Source: Gammaproteobacteria bacterium
Lineage (GTDB): Bacteria; Pseudomonadota; Gammaproteobacteria; Arenicellales; Poriferihabitantaceae
Length of the DNA: 64,000 bases
Direction: 5' to 3'
Assembly (NCBI GenBank): GCA_026709505.1
Contig: JAPOSW010000094.1
Span: 1-64,000, forward strand
The notes beneath the pieces were generated by a model. It was not told the origin of the DNA and searched no databases. It saw nothing but the letters and a program-made list of their open reading frames with translations. Each line of letters opens with the position of its first letter. Positions within the stretch are counted from its first letter, which is position 1. The position numbers and the translations under genes were made by a program. Of the stretch, positions 30,177-41,092 are shown in pieces.

Positions 30177-31046
30177 TTGAAACAATACCTTGATGCTGTC
30201 CGGAAAACCCTGGAATCCGGAACCCGAAAAGCAAACAGAACCGGGGTGGATACCATCTCGACCTTCAACATCAACTATGAAATTGATCTGGCCCAGGGAT
30301 TTCCATTACTGACCACCAAGGAAATCTCCTGGAAAAACATCGTCATCGAAAATTTGTGGTTCCTGTCTGGACAAACCAGCATTGACCTGCTTCGCAAGCA
30401 CGGATGCAGGTTCTGGGATCCATGGGCTGACGAGGATGGCATGGTTCCAAGTGCATACGGAAATTTCTGGCGTCATTTTCCCTTGCCCGACCATCAGTTC
30501 AACGATCAAGTCGCCTATGTGATCGATCAGTTGACCAGCAACCCATCAAGCAGACGCATGGTCGTCTCTGCCTGGGCACCCGGCAATGCGCAAACTAGCG
30601 CATTGCCGCCGTGCCATGCCCTGTGGGTCCTGAATGTCCAGTACAATTCGAAGGGAAGCCCCAGCCTGTGCCTGCATCTCACCCAAAGAAGCTGCGATAT
30701 CGCCTTGGGAGTTCCCTACAACATTGCGGGATACTCGCTACTGCTTGAATTGTTTTCCCGGTTTTCCAGCATTCCAGCTGGACGCTTCGGCCACACCCTG
30801 ATTGATGCACACATCTACACCTCCAAGGAAGATGGCAGCATGGCCGAATACGATCATGTATCCGGGCTCAAAAGGCAGCTATTGCGTAAACCCCGATCAC
30901 TTCCGCAGCTCCATATCGACCCATCGATCCGTTCCCTGTCCGACATTGAGCCTCTACTTGAACTCGATACGGAAGAGATCATGTCGAAGTTTGTACTGGA
31001 AGGGTATGATCCGCATCCAGCGATCAACTTCAAGGTTGCCGTCTAG
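30177..31046 (+). CDS. thyA: Thymidylate synthase
   Basis: ThyA methylates dUMP to dTMP using methylene-tetrahydrofolate, which GlyA makes and FolA regenerates. The nucleophile lies in LPPCHALW (about residue 145), with RSCDIALGVPYNIAGY for dUMP/folate binding and DAHIYTS nearby; all are intact. Length is 289 residues. The start is a TTG at 30177, eight bases after an AGGA ribosome site. The stop lies two bases before the folA ATG. Confidence 0.96.
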   Translation: MKQYLDAVRKTLESGTRKANRTGVDTISTFNINYEIDLAQGFPLLTTKEISWKNIVIENLWFLSGQTSIDLLRKHGCRFWDPWADEDGMVPSAYGNFWRHFPLPDHQFNDQVAYVIDQLTSNPSSRRMVVSAWAPGNAQTSALPPCHALWVLNVQYNSKGSPSLCLHLTQRSCDIALGVPYNIAGYSLLLELFSRFSSIPAGRFGHTLIDAHIYTSKEDGSMAEYDHVSGLKRQLLRKPRSLPQLHIDPSIRSLSDIEPLLELDTEEIMSKFVLEGYDPHPAINFKVAV

Positions 31047-31048
31047 AA

Positions 31049-31543
31049 ATGCCTCCCGGAAAAGGGACTCCTCTCCGTGGCGCAATCGTTGCGATGACTC
31101 ACGACCGGGTGATTGGCCTTGATAACGGCATACCCTGGCATTACCCTGAGGATCTGCGGCGCTTCAAGCAGCGCACAATCAACAGCATCATAGTAATGGG
31201 CAGGATCACCTGGGAGTCAATAGGCAGACAACCGCTGGTCAATCGAAGAAATATCGTGATCAGCCGGCACCGTATAGAAAATGCCGAATGGTACCCTGAT
31301 CCCGACTCAGCTCTGACCCAGTGTGAATCTGAAGATACCTGGATTATTGGAGGTGCACAAATCTACCAGGCAACCATGGATTGGATCACGTTGCTGGACA
31401 TTACGCTTGTTCCGAATCGTATCGAATCCGACCAAGCGGTTTGCTTTCCGGAAATTGACGAAAAACTCTGGCAGCTGCAGTCAGAAACCATGCTTGAACA
31501 CTCGCAGCTTGAAAATCGAATTTACAGCAAGATAACGAGGTGA
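31049..31543 (+). CDS. folA: Dihydrofolate reductase
   Basis: FolA reduces dihydrofolate to tetrahydrofolate with NADPH, regenerating the cofactor used by ThyA. The 164-residue enzyme has GAIVAMTHDRVIG, the IPWHYPEDLRRFK active-site segment with its Asp, IIVMGRITWESIG and WIIGGAQIY. It directly follows thyA, as in many bacteria, and converges on cmoB, leaving only 24 bases between the stops. Confidence 0.95.
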   Translation: MPPGKGTPLRGAIVAMTHDRVIGLDNGIPWHYPEDLRRFKQRTINSIIVMGRITWESIGRQPLVNRRNIVISRHRIENAEWYPDPDSALTQCESEDTWIIGGAQIYQATMDWITLLDITLVPNRIESDQAVCFPEIDEKLWQLQSETMLEHSQLENRIYSKITR

Positions 31544-31567
31544 TGGCTGGGCGCTTCAGGATTGCCT

Positions 31568-32560
31568 TCATAGCTTTTTGGCCGTCATGATTGCGCGAAT
31601 TGGAGCAGGAAAGCCTTCTATGGTCTTCTCGGGATTTCCGGCATCCAGAAAATCAGCCAGAGATTCAAAAGTCATCCATTCCGTGCTTCGCTGCTCGTCA
31701 ACCGTTGTCCGCGAGATATCAATCACCTGGATATCTCCAAAGCCACTCTCTCCCAGCCACCCGCTCAATATCCTTTGGGAGGGAATCAAGTCAATATTCG
31801 GCATTTTTGCATAAGGACCTTGCGGATACAGGATAAATCCTTCATCATCGTTGATCATGATCAACGTCTCGAGAATGAGTTCACCCCCTTTGCGTAACGC
31901 TTGCCCCAGTTCAAGAAGATGCCGGGCCGGGTCTCGACGGTGATACAGAACACCCATTGAAAAAACACTGTCAAACTCAACGCCTCTCTCTCGCATTTTC
32001 ACCGCTGGAAATTCGTCCGAACACAGAGGAAAAAACGCAATCGGCAATCCCGGTGCATAGTTCAAAATCGCATGAAACTGGGCGAGAAACAGCTGTGAAG
32101 GGTCAATGCCCAATACAAATCGGGCATCCTCGCCCAAAGCCCTGAACATGTAGTAGCCATTTCCACAACCGACATCCAGCACTAGCCGATTCGCTAGAGG
32201 AGTTATTTTTCCCTGAAGTCGTGACCACTTGAGGTTCGAGCGCCATTCGGCATCGACCCTAACCCCAAAAACATCAAAGGGTCCCTTGCGCCATGGGTGG
32301 AGCGCCTTGAGAACATCCCGAATGACCTGTTGCTGCTGCTTCGAGAGCTGCTCATTACAGCCGATCGTCACTGTGTCAGAGTCTAAATTTGCAAAGCTGG
32401 CGTCAATTTCAGGCAATGAATACAGCAACCCCCTCCACGTGTTCAAGAGTCCATGCCTGCGATCTTTCCATGCTTTTTCCGTTGCTTTCTGTAAATCACC
32501 GGCAATCGACTGGAGTGGAGACTCAGCCAATCTGGCTGCCAGATCGCGAGGATTCAGCAT
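31568..32560 (-). CDS. cmoB: tRNA U34 carboxymethyltransferase CmoB
   Basis: CmoB uses carboxy-SAM made by CmoA to convert 5-hydroxyuridine-34 to cmo5U in tRNAs reading four-codon boxes. The 330-residue protein has a helical N-terminal domain and a Rossmann methyltransferase with VLDVGCGNGYYMFR (about residues 124-137) and SMGVLYHRRDPARHL (about 200-214), both diagnostic for CmoB. Its ATG overlaps the cmoA stop as ATGA. Confidence 0.96.
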   Translation of the reverse strand: MLNPRDLAARLAESPLQSIAGDLQKATEKAWKDRRHGLLNTWRGLLYSLPEIDASFANLDSDTVTIGCNEQLSKQQQQVIRDVLKALHPWRKGPFDVFGVRVDAEWRSNLKWSRLQGKITPLANRLVLDVGCGNGYYMFRALGEDARFVLGIDPSQLFLAQFHAILNYAPGLPIAFFPLCSDEFPAVKMRERGVEFDSVFSMGVLYHRRDPARHLLELGQALRKGGELILETLIMINDDEGFILYPQGPYAKMPNIDLIPSQRILSGWLGESGFGDIQVIDISRTTVDEQRSTEWMTFESLADFLDAGNPEKTIEGFPAPIRAIMTAKKL

Positions 32561-33303
32561 CAGGGTTTGCTATCCGCCTTGATGGCAAGAAACGAGACAA
32601 AATTCAACCCCTGAAACCATTGATGGACGGATTCAAACCCGGCATTCAAAAGCCTCTTCCGGTGACACTCGACGGTGTCTATCTGCATGACCCGCTCAAG
32701 TGCCGTGCGTTTTTGACTAATCTCGAGCTTGCTGTATCCATGCGACCGCTTGAATTCATCATGCAGGAGATTCATGACTCCATTCTGGTCCGAGTCATCC
32801 AACACCACCTTTTCCGACAAAATCAGCACCCCGCCCGCAAGCAGGCCATCATGAATTTTCTGAATCAGTTGATTGCGCCCAGCTGGATCAACAAACTGCA
32901 ATGTCAAATTCATCACCACGATGCTGGCATTGCTTACTGGAACTGACTGGACATTATCGTTAATCAGGGTATAGCCTGTTTGGGGAATCCGGCTCTCGAG
33001 ATGCTTTTGACAGCCGTTCAGCATATCCTGTGAATTATCGACACAAACATAATGGACTCCCGTGCAATCAATCCGGGAATGCATCATGAGTGCTGACTGT
33101 CCGAGCGAACACCCGAGATCATAAACATTGCTGTTTGGCTTGGCCCATATTCCCGCAATGCAGCCTATCATGAATACCAGAACTTCATAGCCAGGTACTG
33201 AACGCCGAACCATATCCGGAAAAACCCGGGCAACCTCGGGACCAAACGCAAAGTCCTTTAACAAGGCCAGCTTCGATGCATAAATCTCATCCGACTCGTT
33301 CAT
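32560..33303 (-). CDS. cmoA: Carboxy-SAM synthase CmoA
   Basis: CmoA makes carboxy-S-adenosylmethionine from SAM and prephenate for CmoB. I chose the ATG at 33303, which gives 247 residues, the E. coli length, and the N-terminus MNESDEIYASKL; the frame is open to 33369. The motif VYDLGCSLGQSALMM and the FVDPAGRNQLIQKI segment are present. It follows the methylmalonyl-CoA epimerase gene by 62 bases, so it may share that operon's transcript. Confidence 0.96.
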   Translation of the reverse strand: MNESDEIYASKLALLKDFAFGPEVARVFPDMVRRSVPGYEVLVFMIGCIAGIWAKPNSNVYDLGCSLGQSALMMHSRIDCTGVHYVCVDNSQDMLNGCQKHLESRIPQTGYTLINDNVQSVPVSNASIVVMNLTLQFVDPAGRNQLIQKIHDGLLAGGVLILSEKVVLDDSDQNGVMNLLHDEFKRSHGYSKLEISQKRTALERVMQIDTVECHRKRLLNAGFESVHQWFQGLNFVSFLAIKADSKP

Positions 33304-33365
33304 GCTCCAGGGATTTCGCTTGAGATTCAGACAGTGCCGGTACTGCAAGCCGAACCGGCCTTCAT

Positions 33366-33770
33366 TCAAGCCTGCTCAAGTTCGATTAATGTTCCAATGC
33401 CGTCTTTCGGGTGCAAAAAAGCAACTGGCTTGCCATGGGCGCCAATTCTGGGCTTTCCATCTCCGAGCACCCTGAGACCCTGTCCGGACAAACGCTGTAC
33501 GGCGGCCTCTATATCCGTGACTTCATAGCAGACATGATGCATGCCCCCGTCAGGATTGTTTTCCAGAAAACGCTGGATCGGGGAATTTTCACCAAGTGGA
33601 TGAAGCAACTCGATCTTGGTGTTGGGCAGGTTGACAAAAACCGTCGTTACTCCATGTTCCTCAAGATCAACAGGGGATGATACTTCGGCACCAAAAGCCT
33701 CTCGATACAAGTGACTGGCCGAATTGAGGTCTGGAACAACAATGGCTACATGATTAAGATTTCCGATCAT
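33366..33770 (-). CDS. mce: Methylmalonyl-CoA epimerase
   Basis: The enzyme converts (S)- to (R)-methylmalonyl-CoA between carboxylase and mutase. In this 134-residue glyoxalase-fold protein the metal ligands are seen as His in LNHVAIVV, Glu in KIELLHPL, His in GGMHHVCYEV and Glu in LIELEQ. It is placed 19 bases after meaB. Confidence 0.95.
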   Translation of the reverse strand: MIGNLNHVAIVVPDLNSASHLYREAFGAEVSSPVDLEEHGVTTVFVNLPNTKIELLHPLGENSPIQRFLENNPDGGMHHVCYEVTDIEAAVQRLSGQGLRVLGDGKPRIGAHGKPVAFLHPKDGIGTLIELEQA

Positions 33771-33789
33771 GGGATTGAGTTTTACAAAC

Positions 33790-34761
33790 TTACGATGATA
33801 ACTCGAAAAAGCGCTTGACCAGCTTCCGTGCTAGCGTGATGTGACTGCTTGAGGGTTCAGTTTCTTCACTGGCCAAATCCGCATGCAGCAAGGACAAGCG
33901 CTGATTCCTGTCGAACTGATCGAGGATCATCTCGCGTGCCTCCATGCGGATCCAGTCATGCAACTGCCTCTCTCGGTTTTCCCAAAATGCGCCAGTTTGT
34001 TCAGTCTGCTTGCGAAACTGCAGTATTACTTTCCATAATTCGTTGATGCCTTCGCCCTGAAGAGCGGAGGTCTTGAGGACATGGGGTTTCCATCCTCGGT
34101 GCCGGGGCCGCATGTACTCGAGCGCATGGCGCACATCGACCTCCGATAAGACTGCCCGTTTTTGCAAGTCGCCATCAGCCTTGTTAACGACGACGATATC
34201 AGCAAGCTCCATCACACCCCTCTTGATTCCCTGTAGATCATCCCCTCCCCCGGGCAACAGCATCAAAATCGAAAGGTCGGTCATTTGACTGACCATGGCC
34301 TCAGCCTGGCCAACTCCAACAGTCTCGACGAAAATCATGTCATATCCTGCTGCCTCAAGCACCAGAATGGATTCCCGGGTACGCCTCGAAACACCACCCA
34401 GAGACTTTCCAGCAGAACTGGGCCGAATATAAGCTGATTGATCCAGCGACAAGGTCTGCATTCTTGTCTTGTCACCCAGAATTGCTCCGCCTGATATCAT
34501 TGAGCTTGGATCAACTGCCAATACCGCAAGCTTGCTGCCGGCCTCAATAACCTGACGTCCAAGAGTCTCGATCATTGTTGATTTGCCAACACCCGGAATA
34601 CCGGTAATCCCAATTCTCAGGGAATTGCCCCTCTGATCAGTTAGATTTTCAAGAATCCGTTCGGTTTCCTGCCGGTCTTCAGGGCGGGTCGACTCGACAA
34701 GCGTGAGCAGTTTGGCTAGCACCTTGCGATCCCCGGAGCGTAATGCGTCGATATTCACCAT
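33790..34761 (-). CDS. meaB: Methylmalonyl-CoA mutase-associated GTPase MeaB
   Basis: MeaB (ArgK family) is a G3E P-loop GTPase that chaperones cobalamin loading and protection of the mutase. Walker A is GIPGVGKST (about residues 53-61), with VDPSS and the ETVGVGQAEA segment after it, and NKAD at about residue 195 as the guanine motif. The 323-residue length is normal. It sits between pccA and the epimerase gene in the propionate cluster. Confidence 0.95.
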   Translation of the reverse strand: MVNIDALRSGDRKVLAKLLTLVESTRPEDRQETERILENLTDQRGNSLRIGITGIPGVGKSTMIETLGRQVIEAGSKLAVLAVDPSSMISGGAILGDKTRMQTLSLDQSAYIRPSSAGKSLGGVSRRTRESILVLEAAGYDMIFVETVGVGQAEAMVSQMTDLSILMLLPGGGDDLQGIKRGVMELADIVVVNKADGDLQKRAVLSEVDVRHALEYMRPRHRGWKPHVLKTSALQGEGINELWKVILQFRKQTEQTGAFWENRERQLHDWIRMEAREMILDQFDRNQRLSLLHADLASEETEPSSSHITLARKLVKRFFELSS

Positions 34762-34769
34762 ATAGGGAT

Positions 34770-36785
34770 TCAGATTCGAGTTTCGCCAACACCTTGTTCA
34801 AATTCTAGAATCGGTTGATCCACTTCAAGTTTATCGCCGGGCTCCGCAAAGATTCCTGCAACAACGCAAGATTGCTCAGCTTGCAACGAGTTCTCCATCT
34901 TCATGGCCTCGATCACCGCAAGTTCCTCGCCCGGCTTGATCTTTTGTCCGACTTCGACCGATAGTGAAACGAGAAGTCCCGGCATCGGCGAGAGCAGATA
35001 ACGGGAATGATCAGGAGGCGCCTTGACTGGCATCAGTCGATTAAGCCGGGCAGTTTCAGGACGGCAAACCATTACTCGCCCGACATAGGAGTCACAGACA
35101 ATGTCATACCGGAAGTCCGATTTTTCGATCTGGAAACTGATGTCCTTATCACCCACCCTGCCTGCGTATACGGGGTCTGCAATCGTCCAGTCATCGACCA
35201 CTTTGTAAACGCCCTCTTCAAACTCGACGGTAATCCCGTTATCATCTTCATCATGCTGAATCCGGGTCAGGTACTCGATGCCTTCCATGATCACCACCCA
35301 GCTTAAATTGACATGTCGGCCATACCCCTCGATTTGTCCGGATATGGTACCCGCCCGAATATGGTGCCGGTGATGAATGGCTGAAATGGCGCTCATGACA
35401 TGAGGATGCAATGTCGCGTCAATCGGCTCCATGCTGAAGTTATTTGGGTACTTCTTCTCAATGAAGGAGGTATTGAATTTCCCCGAGCGAAAATCAGGCT
35501 TGTTCAGGATTGAGGACAGAAATGCGATATTGGTGTCAACACCACGAATGTAATATCGATTGAGGGAATCATTCATGGCCTGCATCGCCTGTTCCCGGCT
35601 TTCGCCCCACGTAATCAGCTTGGCGATCATCGGGTCGTAGAACATGGAAATTTCTGAACCCTCCTCAATGCCGGTGTCCAGTCTCACGTGCTGCGAGGTC
35701 GGCGGCGCCCGATATTTTCGGATGCGGCCCGTCGAGGGCAAAAATCCCCGACTCGGATTCTCGGCATAAATTCGGGCTTCCATTGACCATCCATTGATAC
35801 CGACATCTTTCTGCTGGATAGTGAGGTGCTCGCCATCTGCAATCCGGATCATCCACTCTACCAGATCAACGCCGGTGATCATTTCCGTGATTGGGTGCTC
35901 AACCTGCAGGCGTGTATTCATCTCGAGAAAATAGAAATTTTTCCTCTCGTCAACCACCATCTCAACCGTTCCCGCCGATTGATAATTGACAGCCTTGGCC
36001 AGAGCAACAGCCTGCTCCATCATTTTGCTTCGGGTCTCATCGTTCAAGAATACGGAAGGCGCTTCCTCCACGACTTTCTGGTAGCGGCGCTGAATGGAGC
36101 ATTCCCTTTCATTCAGTGCTATGGCATGTCCATGCCCGTCGGCCAGCACCTGGATTTCGATATGCCGGGGATTGCTGATGAACTTCTCAATGAAAATCCG
36201 CCCGTCTCCGAAACTTGACTGGGCTTCGCTGGTTGCCCGTTCAAAACCCTCGCGGCATTCGGCTTTATCATGGGCAATGCGCATGCCCTTGCCACCGCCT
36301 CCTGCTGAGGCCTTGATGATGACTGGATATCCGATCTCATCGGCAATTTCAACTGCTCGATCAGCATCTGGAACAACCCCGTCAAATCCGGGAATGGTAT
36401 TAACCCCGGCTTCTGCTGCCAGTTTCTTTGAAGTGATTTTGTCTCCCATGGCACGAATTGCGCATGCCTTGGGACCAATGAACGCAATACCCGCTGCCTG
36501 CAGCTTCTCTGCAAACTCCGCATTTTCGGAAAGGAAGCCATAGCCGGGATGAATCGCCTCGGCACCGCTGTCCTGACAGGCTGCAATGATGCGATCACCA
36601 TTCAGATAGCTTTCCGCTGCCGGCGGTTTCCCGATACAGATTGCCTCGTCAGCCTCGCGTACATGCCGGATATCCCGGTCCGCTTCCGAATACACTGCAA
36701 CAGTAGCGATGCCCATGCGTTTGGCTGACGCGATGATGCGACAGGCAATCTCTCCCCTGTTTGCAATCAGAATTTTCTTGAACAA
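34770..36785 (-). CDS. pccA: Propionyl-CoA carboxylase biotin-containing subunit
   Basis: The 671-residue alpha subunit has a biotin carboxylase domain (KILIANRGEIACRI start, ATP-grasp glycine loop KASAGGGGKGMRI, ECSIQRRYQKV) and a C-terminal biotinyl domain with AVIEAMKMENSL, whose Lys is biotinylated. A linker of about 100 residues joins them. Together with PccB it carboxylates propionyl-CoA to (S)-methylmalonyl-CoA; other acyl-CoA substrates are possible, but its placement among mutase, MeaB and epimerase genes favours propionyl-CoA. It lies 18 bases from pccB and 8 bases from meaB. Confidence 0.94.
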   Translation of the reverse strand: MFKKILIANRGEIACRIIASAKRMGIATVAVYSEADRDIRHVREADEAICIGKPPAAESYLNGDRIIAACQDSGAEAIHPGYGFLSENAEFAEKLQAAGIAFIGPKACAIRAMGDKITSKKLAAEAGVNTIPGFDGVVPDADRAVEIADEIGYPVIIKASAGGGGKGMRIAHDKAECREGFERATSEAQSSFGDGRIFIEKFISNPRHIEIQVLADGHGHAIALNERECSIQRRYQKVVEEAPSVFLNDETRSKMMEQAVALAKAVNYQSAGTVEMVVDERKNFYFLEMNTRLQVEHPITEMITGVDLVEWMIRIADGEHLTIQQKDVGINGWSMEARIYAENPSRGFLPSTGRIRKYRAPPTSQHVRLDTGIEEGSEISMFYDPMIAKLITWGESREQAMQAMNDSLNRYYIRGVDTNIAFLSSILNKPDFRSGKFNTSFIEKKYPNNFSMEPIDATLHPHVMSAISAIHHRHHIRAGTISGQIEGYGRHVNLSWVVIMEGIEYLTRIQHDEDDNGITVEFEEGVYKVVDDWTIADPVYAGRVGDKDISFQIEKSDFRYDIVCDSYVGRVMVCRPETARLNRLMPVKAPPDHSRYLLSPMPGLLVSLSVEVGQKIKPGEELAVIEAMKMENSLQAEQSCVVAGIFAEPGDKLEVDQPILEFEQGVGETRI

Positions 36786-36803
36786 CTTACTTGTCTCGAT
36801 CTG

Positions 36804-38336
36804 TTAAAGCGGAATATTGGCATGCTTCTTCCACGGGTTCTTGAGCGACTTGTCCTTGAGCATGGCCAGGGAGCGACAGACCCGCTTTCTGGTAGCATGA
36901 GGCAAGATGACGTCATCAATGAAACCCCGACGGCCAGCGACAAACGGATTGGCAAATTTTTGACGGTATTCAGCCTCTCTCAAGGCGATCTTCTCGGCAT
37001 CTTTGGATTCTTCCCGAAAAATAATCTCTACCGCACCCTTGGGTCCCATGACTGCGATCTCGGCACTTGGCCATGCCAGATTGACATCGCCTCTCAGATG
37101 CTTGGATGACATGACATCATAAGCGCCGCCATAGGCCTTGCGCGTGATCACGGTTACTTTGGGAACCGTGCATTCTGCATAGGCAAACAGCAGTTTCGCT
37201 CCATGGAGAATGATGCCGCCGTATTCCTGGCTCGTCCCGGGCATGAATCCGGGCACATCCACAAAGGTCACGATCGGAATATTGAACGCATCGCAGAATC
37301 GAACAAAACGGGCGCCCTTGACGGAAGCATTGATATCCAGACAGCCTGCCAGTACCAGTGGCTGATTGGCAACGATGCCAACCGTCGAACCCTCAATCCT
37401 GGCAAACCCGGTGACAATGTTTTTGGCATAGTTAGGCTGGAGCTCCAGAAAGTCTTCCTCATCCACCACCTTGTAGATCAATTCCTTGATGTCATAGGGG
37501 TGGTTGGGATTGTCCGGAACCAGAGTATCCAGGGACATCTCGATTCGTTCAGGAATATCCGACGTCTCTCTTATGGGTGGCGGAGACTGATTGTTCAGAG
37601 GCAGAAAGTTGAACAATCGACGGGTCATCATCAAGGTATGGATATCATTGTCGAAGGAAAGATCAGCAACCCCGGAGCGTGTGGTATGGGTGATTGCACC
37701 CCCAAGTTTCTCGGCGGATACTTCCTCGTGGGTAACCGTCTTGACCACATCCGGACCGGTCACAAACATGTAGGAAGTATCTTCAACCATGAGGATGAAA
37801 TCCGTGATCGCCGGAGAATATACGGCACCGCCTGCACACGGACCCATAATCAGCGATAGTTGCGGTATCACGCCAGAGGCCATGACGTTTCGCTGAAAGA
37901 CCTCTGCATATCCGCCAAGTGATGCCACGCCTTCCTGGATGCGGGCACCGCCCGAGTCATTGATGCCGATAATCGGTGCACCAACACTCACTGCCTTATC
38001 CATTATCTTGCAGATTTTTTCGGCATGAGATTCCGATAGAGACCCTCCAAATACGGTGAAATCCTGGCTGTATACGAAAACGATACGATTGTTGATTGTG
38101 CCGTAACCGGCAATGACGCCATCGCCCGGAATAGTTTTGCTTTCCATTCCGAAATCCGTGCATCGATGCTCGACAAAGATGTCCCATTCCTCGAAGCTGC
38201 CCTCATCAAGCAAAACGTCGATGCGCTCACGAGCTGTCAGTTTTCCTTTCTTGTGCTGTGCATCGATGCGGTCTTGACCTCCGCCAAGTTTTGCCAGATT
38301 TCGCTTGCGTTCGAGTTCGTCAATGATGTCCTGCAT
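36804..38336 (-). CDS. pccB: Propionyl-CoA carboxylase carboxyltransferase subunit
   Basis: The beta subunit transfers CO2 from biotin to the acyl-CoA. It has the two crotonase-like halves: [17 protein letters not shown] in the N half (about residues 135-151) and [17 protein letters not shown] with [14 protein letters not shown] in the C half. I chose the ATG at 38336 ([12 protein letters not shown]), which gives 510 residues and the usual N-terminus; an ATG eight codons earlier is in frame. It is 43 bases after the mutase gene. Confidence 0.94.
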   Translation of the reverse strand: MQDIIDELERKRNLAKLGGGQDRIDAQHKKGKLTARERIDVLLDEGSFEEWDIFVEHRCTDFGMESKTIPGDGVIAGYGTINNRIVFVYSQDFTVFGGSLSESHAEKICKIMDKAVSVGAPIIGINDSGGARIQEGVASLGGYAEVFQRNVMASGVIPQLSLIMGPCAGGAVYSPAITDFILMVEDTSYMFVTGPDVVKTVTHEEVSAEKLGGAITHTTRSGVADLSFDNDIHTLMMTRRLFNFLPLNNQSPPPIRETSDIPERIEMSLDTLVPDNPNHPYDIKELIYKVVDEEDFLELQPNYAKNIVTGFARIEGSTVGIVANQPLVLAGCLDINASVKGARFVRFCDAFNIPIVTFVDVPGFMPGTSQEYGGIILHGAKLLFAYAECTVPKVTVITRKAYGGAYDVMSSKHLRGDVNLAWPSAEIAVMGPKGAVEIIFREESKDAEKIALREAEYRQKFANPFVAGRRGFIDDVILPHATRKRVCRSLAMLKDKSLKNPWKKHANIPL

Positions 38337-38379
38337 AGTCCTTCGCCGGGCCCGTTGCATATAGCATTATTTCACTCAT

Positions 38380-40536
38380 TCAGTCTTTGTCAGCAAGCAA
38401 GTCTAACACCCTTTCAGCCGCTTCCGGGATATTCGTTCCCGGGCCAAAGATGGCGCCAACGCCTGAAGCGTACAAGGAGTCATAATCGCTCTCCGGAATC
38501 ACTCCTCCGCAAATCACCTGAATATCCTGGCTGTCCTGCAGCTTGAGCTCTTCCATCACGGCGGGTACCAGGGTACTGTGTCCTGCAGCCTGGGAAGATA
38601 TGCCGATCACATGTACGTCGTTTTCGATAGCCTGCCGGACCGCTTCATCCGGCGTCTGGAACAAGGGGCCGATATCCACATCAAAGCCAATGTCGGCAAA
38701 TGCCGTCGCTATCGTTCTTGCCCCTCGGTCATGACCATCCTGCCCTAGCTTCACCACCAACATACGGGGTTGACGTCCTTCCCGATCGGCAAATTCTGCA
38801 ACCCTTGAGCGCAATGCATGGAAGGCCTCATGGTCTTCAAGAGCGCGTGCATAGACCCCGCCCAGTGATTTTGGACTGGCATTGTAACGTCCATAAACGG
38901 ATTCAAGCATGCTTGATATCTCTCCGAGGGTTGCTCTCGCATGCGCTGCTTCAATTGCTTTTTCCAGCAGGTTATCCTGTTCAGCTTCAGCGGATTTCCT
39001 CAAGCTGTCAAGAGCCCCCTGGACGGCCTCGCTATCGCGTGATGCCTTGATTTTCTGCAGACGCTCAATCTGGGATTTGCGTACCGCATGGTTGTCGATC
39101 ACCCGGATGTCAACCTCCTGCTCCTGTTCGGGTTCATATTGATTAACTCCGACAATCACTTCTTCACCCTTGTCAATCCTGGCCTGCCGCATGACCGATG
39201 CTTCCTCGATTCTGAGTTTTGGCAATCCTGCCTCAACTGCAGTCGTCATGCCGCCCATCTCTTCTACTTCGCCAATCAACTTCTCCGCTTCATGAATCAA
39301 TGAATGAGTCAGGCTCTCAATGTAATACGATCCTGCCAAAGGGTCGACCACACTGGTCATTCCGGTCTCATGCTTCAATATGAGCTGGGTATTGCGCGCG
39401 ATGCGTGCCGAATGTTCGGTCGGCAATGCCAGAGCCTCGTCAAAGGAATTGGTATGCAAGGACTGAGTGCCTCCGAGAATTGCCGCCATGGCTTCGATGG
39501 TGGTGCGCACGATGTTGTTTTGCGGGTCCCTGCTGGTCAAGCTGACGCCGGATGTCTGACAATGTGTCCTCAGGATCAGGGACTTCTGGTTTTTTGGCGA
39601 AAAATGCTGCTGCATGAGCCTGGCCCACAAAGTTCGGGCCGCCCGCAGCTTGGCAATTTCCATGAAGAAGTTCATGCCAATCGCAAAGAAGAAGGATAGC
39701 CTCGGCGCAAATTGATCAATATCCAGACCGCCATCAATGGCTGCACGCACATACTCGATACCGTCAGCGAGCGTATAGGCCAGTTCCTGGACTGCCGTTG
39801 CGCCCGCTTCCTGCATGTGGTACCCGGAAATTGAAACCGGATTGAATTTGGGCATGTCTTTCGCGGTATAGGCAATGATGTCCGAGACAATTCTCATGGA
39901 TGGGCGTGGCGGATAGATATAGGTATTTCGAACCATGAACTCCTTGAGAATATCGTTCTGAAGAGTGCCCGACAGCAATTTGCGCTGTACACCCTGCTCT
40001 TCGGCTGCCACGATATACATGGCCATCACGGGCAGCGCCGCACCATTCATGGTCATTGATACGGACATTTTATCGAGCGGGATTCCATCGAACAGGATCT
40101 TCATATCTTCAACCGAATCAATTGCGACACCGGCCTTTCCAACATCGCCGGTTACCCTGGAATGATCGGAGTCGTAGCCACGGTGGGTTGCCAGATCAAA
40201 CGCTACCGACAATCCGGTCTGCCCGGCAGCAAGATTGCTGCGGAAAAAGGCATTGGACTCTTCGGCTGTGGAAAATCCGGCGTATTGACGGATTGTCCAG
40301 GGTCTTCCGGTATACATGGTTGCCTTGGGACCACGGGTAAAGGGCGGAAATCCCGGCATGCTGTGCAGGTGATCGATCTGCTCCAGGTCCTCGGCAGAAT
40401 AGACGGGCTTGACCAAGATTCCTTCGGGCGTCAGCCATTCAATCTGTTTTGTATCCTTGGCCTTGATTTCGGTGGCGGCAAGGTCTTCCCACTCTTTTAC
40501 TGCTTTCGCTGGATTTTTGTTCTTGTCTTTGCTCAT
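38380..40536 (-). CDS. Methylmalonyl-CoA mutase
   Basis: This 718-residue enzyme rearranges (R)-methylmalonyl-CoA to succinyl-CoA with adenosylcobalamin. The N-terminal barrel has [20 protein letters not shown] (about residues 60-79) and the substrate segment [14 protein letters not shown]-like sequence ([13 protein letters not shown]). The C-terminal cobalamin domain has [11 protein letters not shown] with the base-off DxHxxG motif, followed by [10 protein letters not shown]. Catalytic and cofactor domains are fused, as in the single-subunit large mutase. It is the first gene of the propionate operon. It implies use of odd-chain, branched amino acid or cholesterol-type carbon, and a need for B12. 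Confidence 0.96.
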   Translation of the reverse strand: MSKDKNKNPAKAVKEWEDLAATEIKAKDTKQIEWLTPEGILVKPVYSAEDLEQIDHLHSMPGFPPFTRGPKATMYTGRPWTIRQYAGFSTAEESNAFFRSNLAAGQTGLSVAFDLATHRGYDSDHSRVTGDVGKAGVAIDSVEDMKILFDGIPLDKMSVSMTMNGAALPVMAMYIVAAEEQGVQRKLLSGTLQNDILKEFMVRNTYIYPPRPSMRIVSDIIAYTAKDMPKFNPVSISGYHMQEAGATAVQELAYTLADGIEYVRAAIDGGLDIDQFAPRLSFFFAIGMNFFMEIAKLRAARTLWARLMQQHFSPKNQKSLILRTHCQTSGVSLTSRDPQNNIVRTTIEAMAAILGGTQSLHTNSFDEALALPTEHSARIARNTQLILKHETGMTSVVDPLAGSYYIESLTHSLIHEAEKLIGEVEEMGGMTTAVEAGLPKLRIEEASVMRQARIDKGEEVIVGVNQYEPEQEQEVDIRVIDNHAVRKSQIERLQKIKASRDSEAVQGALDSLRKSAEAEQDNLLEKAIEAAHARATLGEISSMLESVYGRYNASPKSLGGVYARALEDHEAFHALRSRVAEFADREGRQPRMLVVKLGQDGHDRGARTIATAFADIGFDVDIGPLFQTPDEAVRQAIENDVHVIGISSQAAGHSTLVPAVMEELKLQDSQDIQVICGGVIPESDYDSLYASGVGAIFGPGTNIPEAAERVLDLLADKD

Positions 40537-40811
40537 GACTCATTACTCATGCCTCGGCACCCGTGCCACGAAAATCCCGGACAAATTTCGGCAGGCAGTA
40601 AAGTGGATTTCATCAAAAGGCGCCATATGCGGTTTTTCATAAAATAAATGCGGCTGCTTGCAGCTTATCCATGCCATGAACTACCACGCAACGACTTTTT
40701 CAAGCCAGACTGAATAACCGGTCGACACAGGGCAGCATACTGCATGAACCCATCCATTCACAACATGTGCAACGCATTTCCAGAAAGCATGTTCAGCATC
40801 TCGACAACAGG

Positions 40812-41092
40812 TCAGAGTTCCTCGGCACGAATGCCAAGCAGGCTGCGTTCCTCTCCGCCAAATACCATGCCAATCAGGTGGATCGGTTCCTCAAGGTCCC
40901 GTACTTCTCTGCATAGCCTTTTTCCCGTGTCTGGGCAATGGCACTATCGAGATCTTCCCCAACACCGGACTCGTCATCCGCCATCTTGAATTCAAGGACG
41001 AAAACCTGCCCCCCATGCAGCAGCACCATGTCCGATCGGCCATGGCTCGTGGCTTCTTCCGCCCGAAGGTCAATCCGGGTTGCAGTACTCAT
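40812..41092 (-). pseudogene. C-terminal remnant of an AAA-ATPase/PD-(D/E)XK nuclease family gene
   Basis: The frame encodes TRIDLRAEEATSHGRSDMVL, then VFVLEFKMADD and LDSAIAQTREKGYAEKY, and after a frameshift EEPIHLIGMVFGGEERSLLG to a stop at 40812. This is the C-terminal nuclease-like part of the family that begins with AAA-ATPase_like. A second decayed copy with an almost identical tail lies at 46404-47940 on the other strand. Only the last 90 or so codons survive here. Confidence 0.8.
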
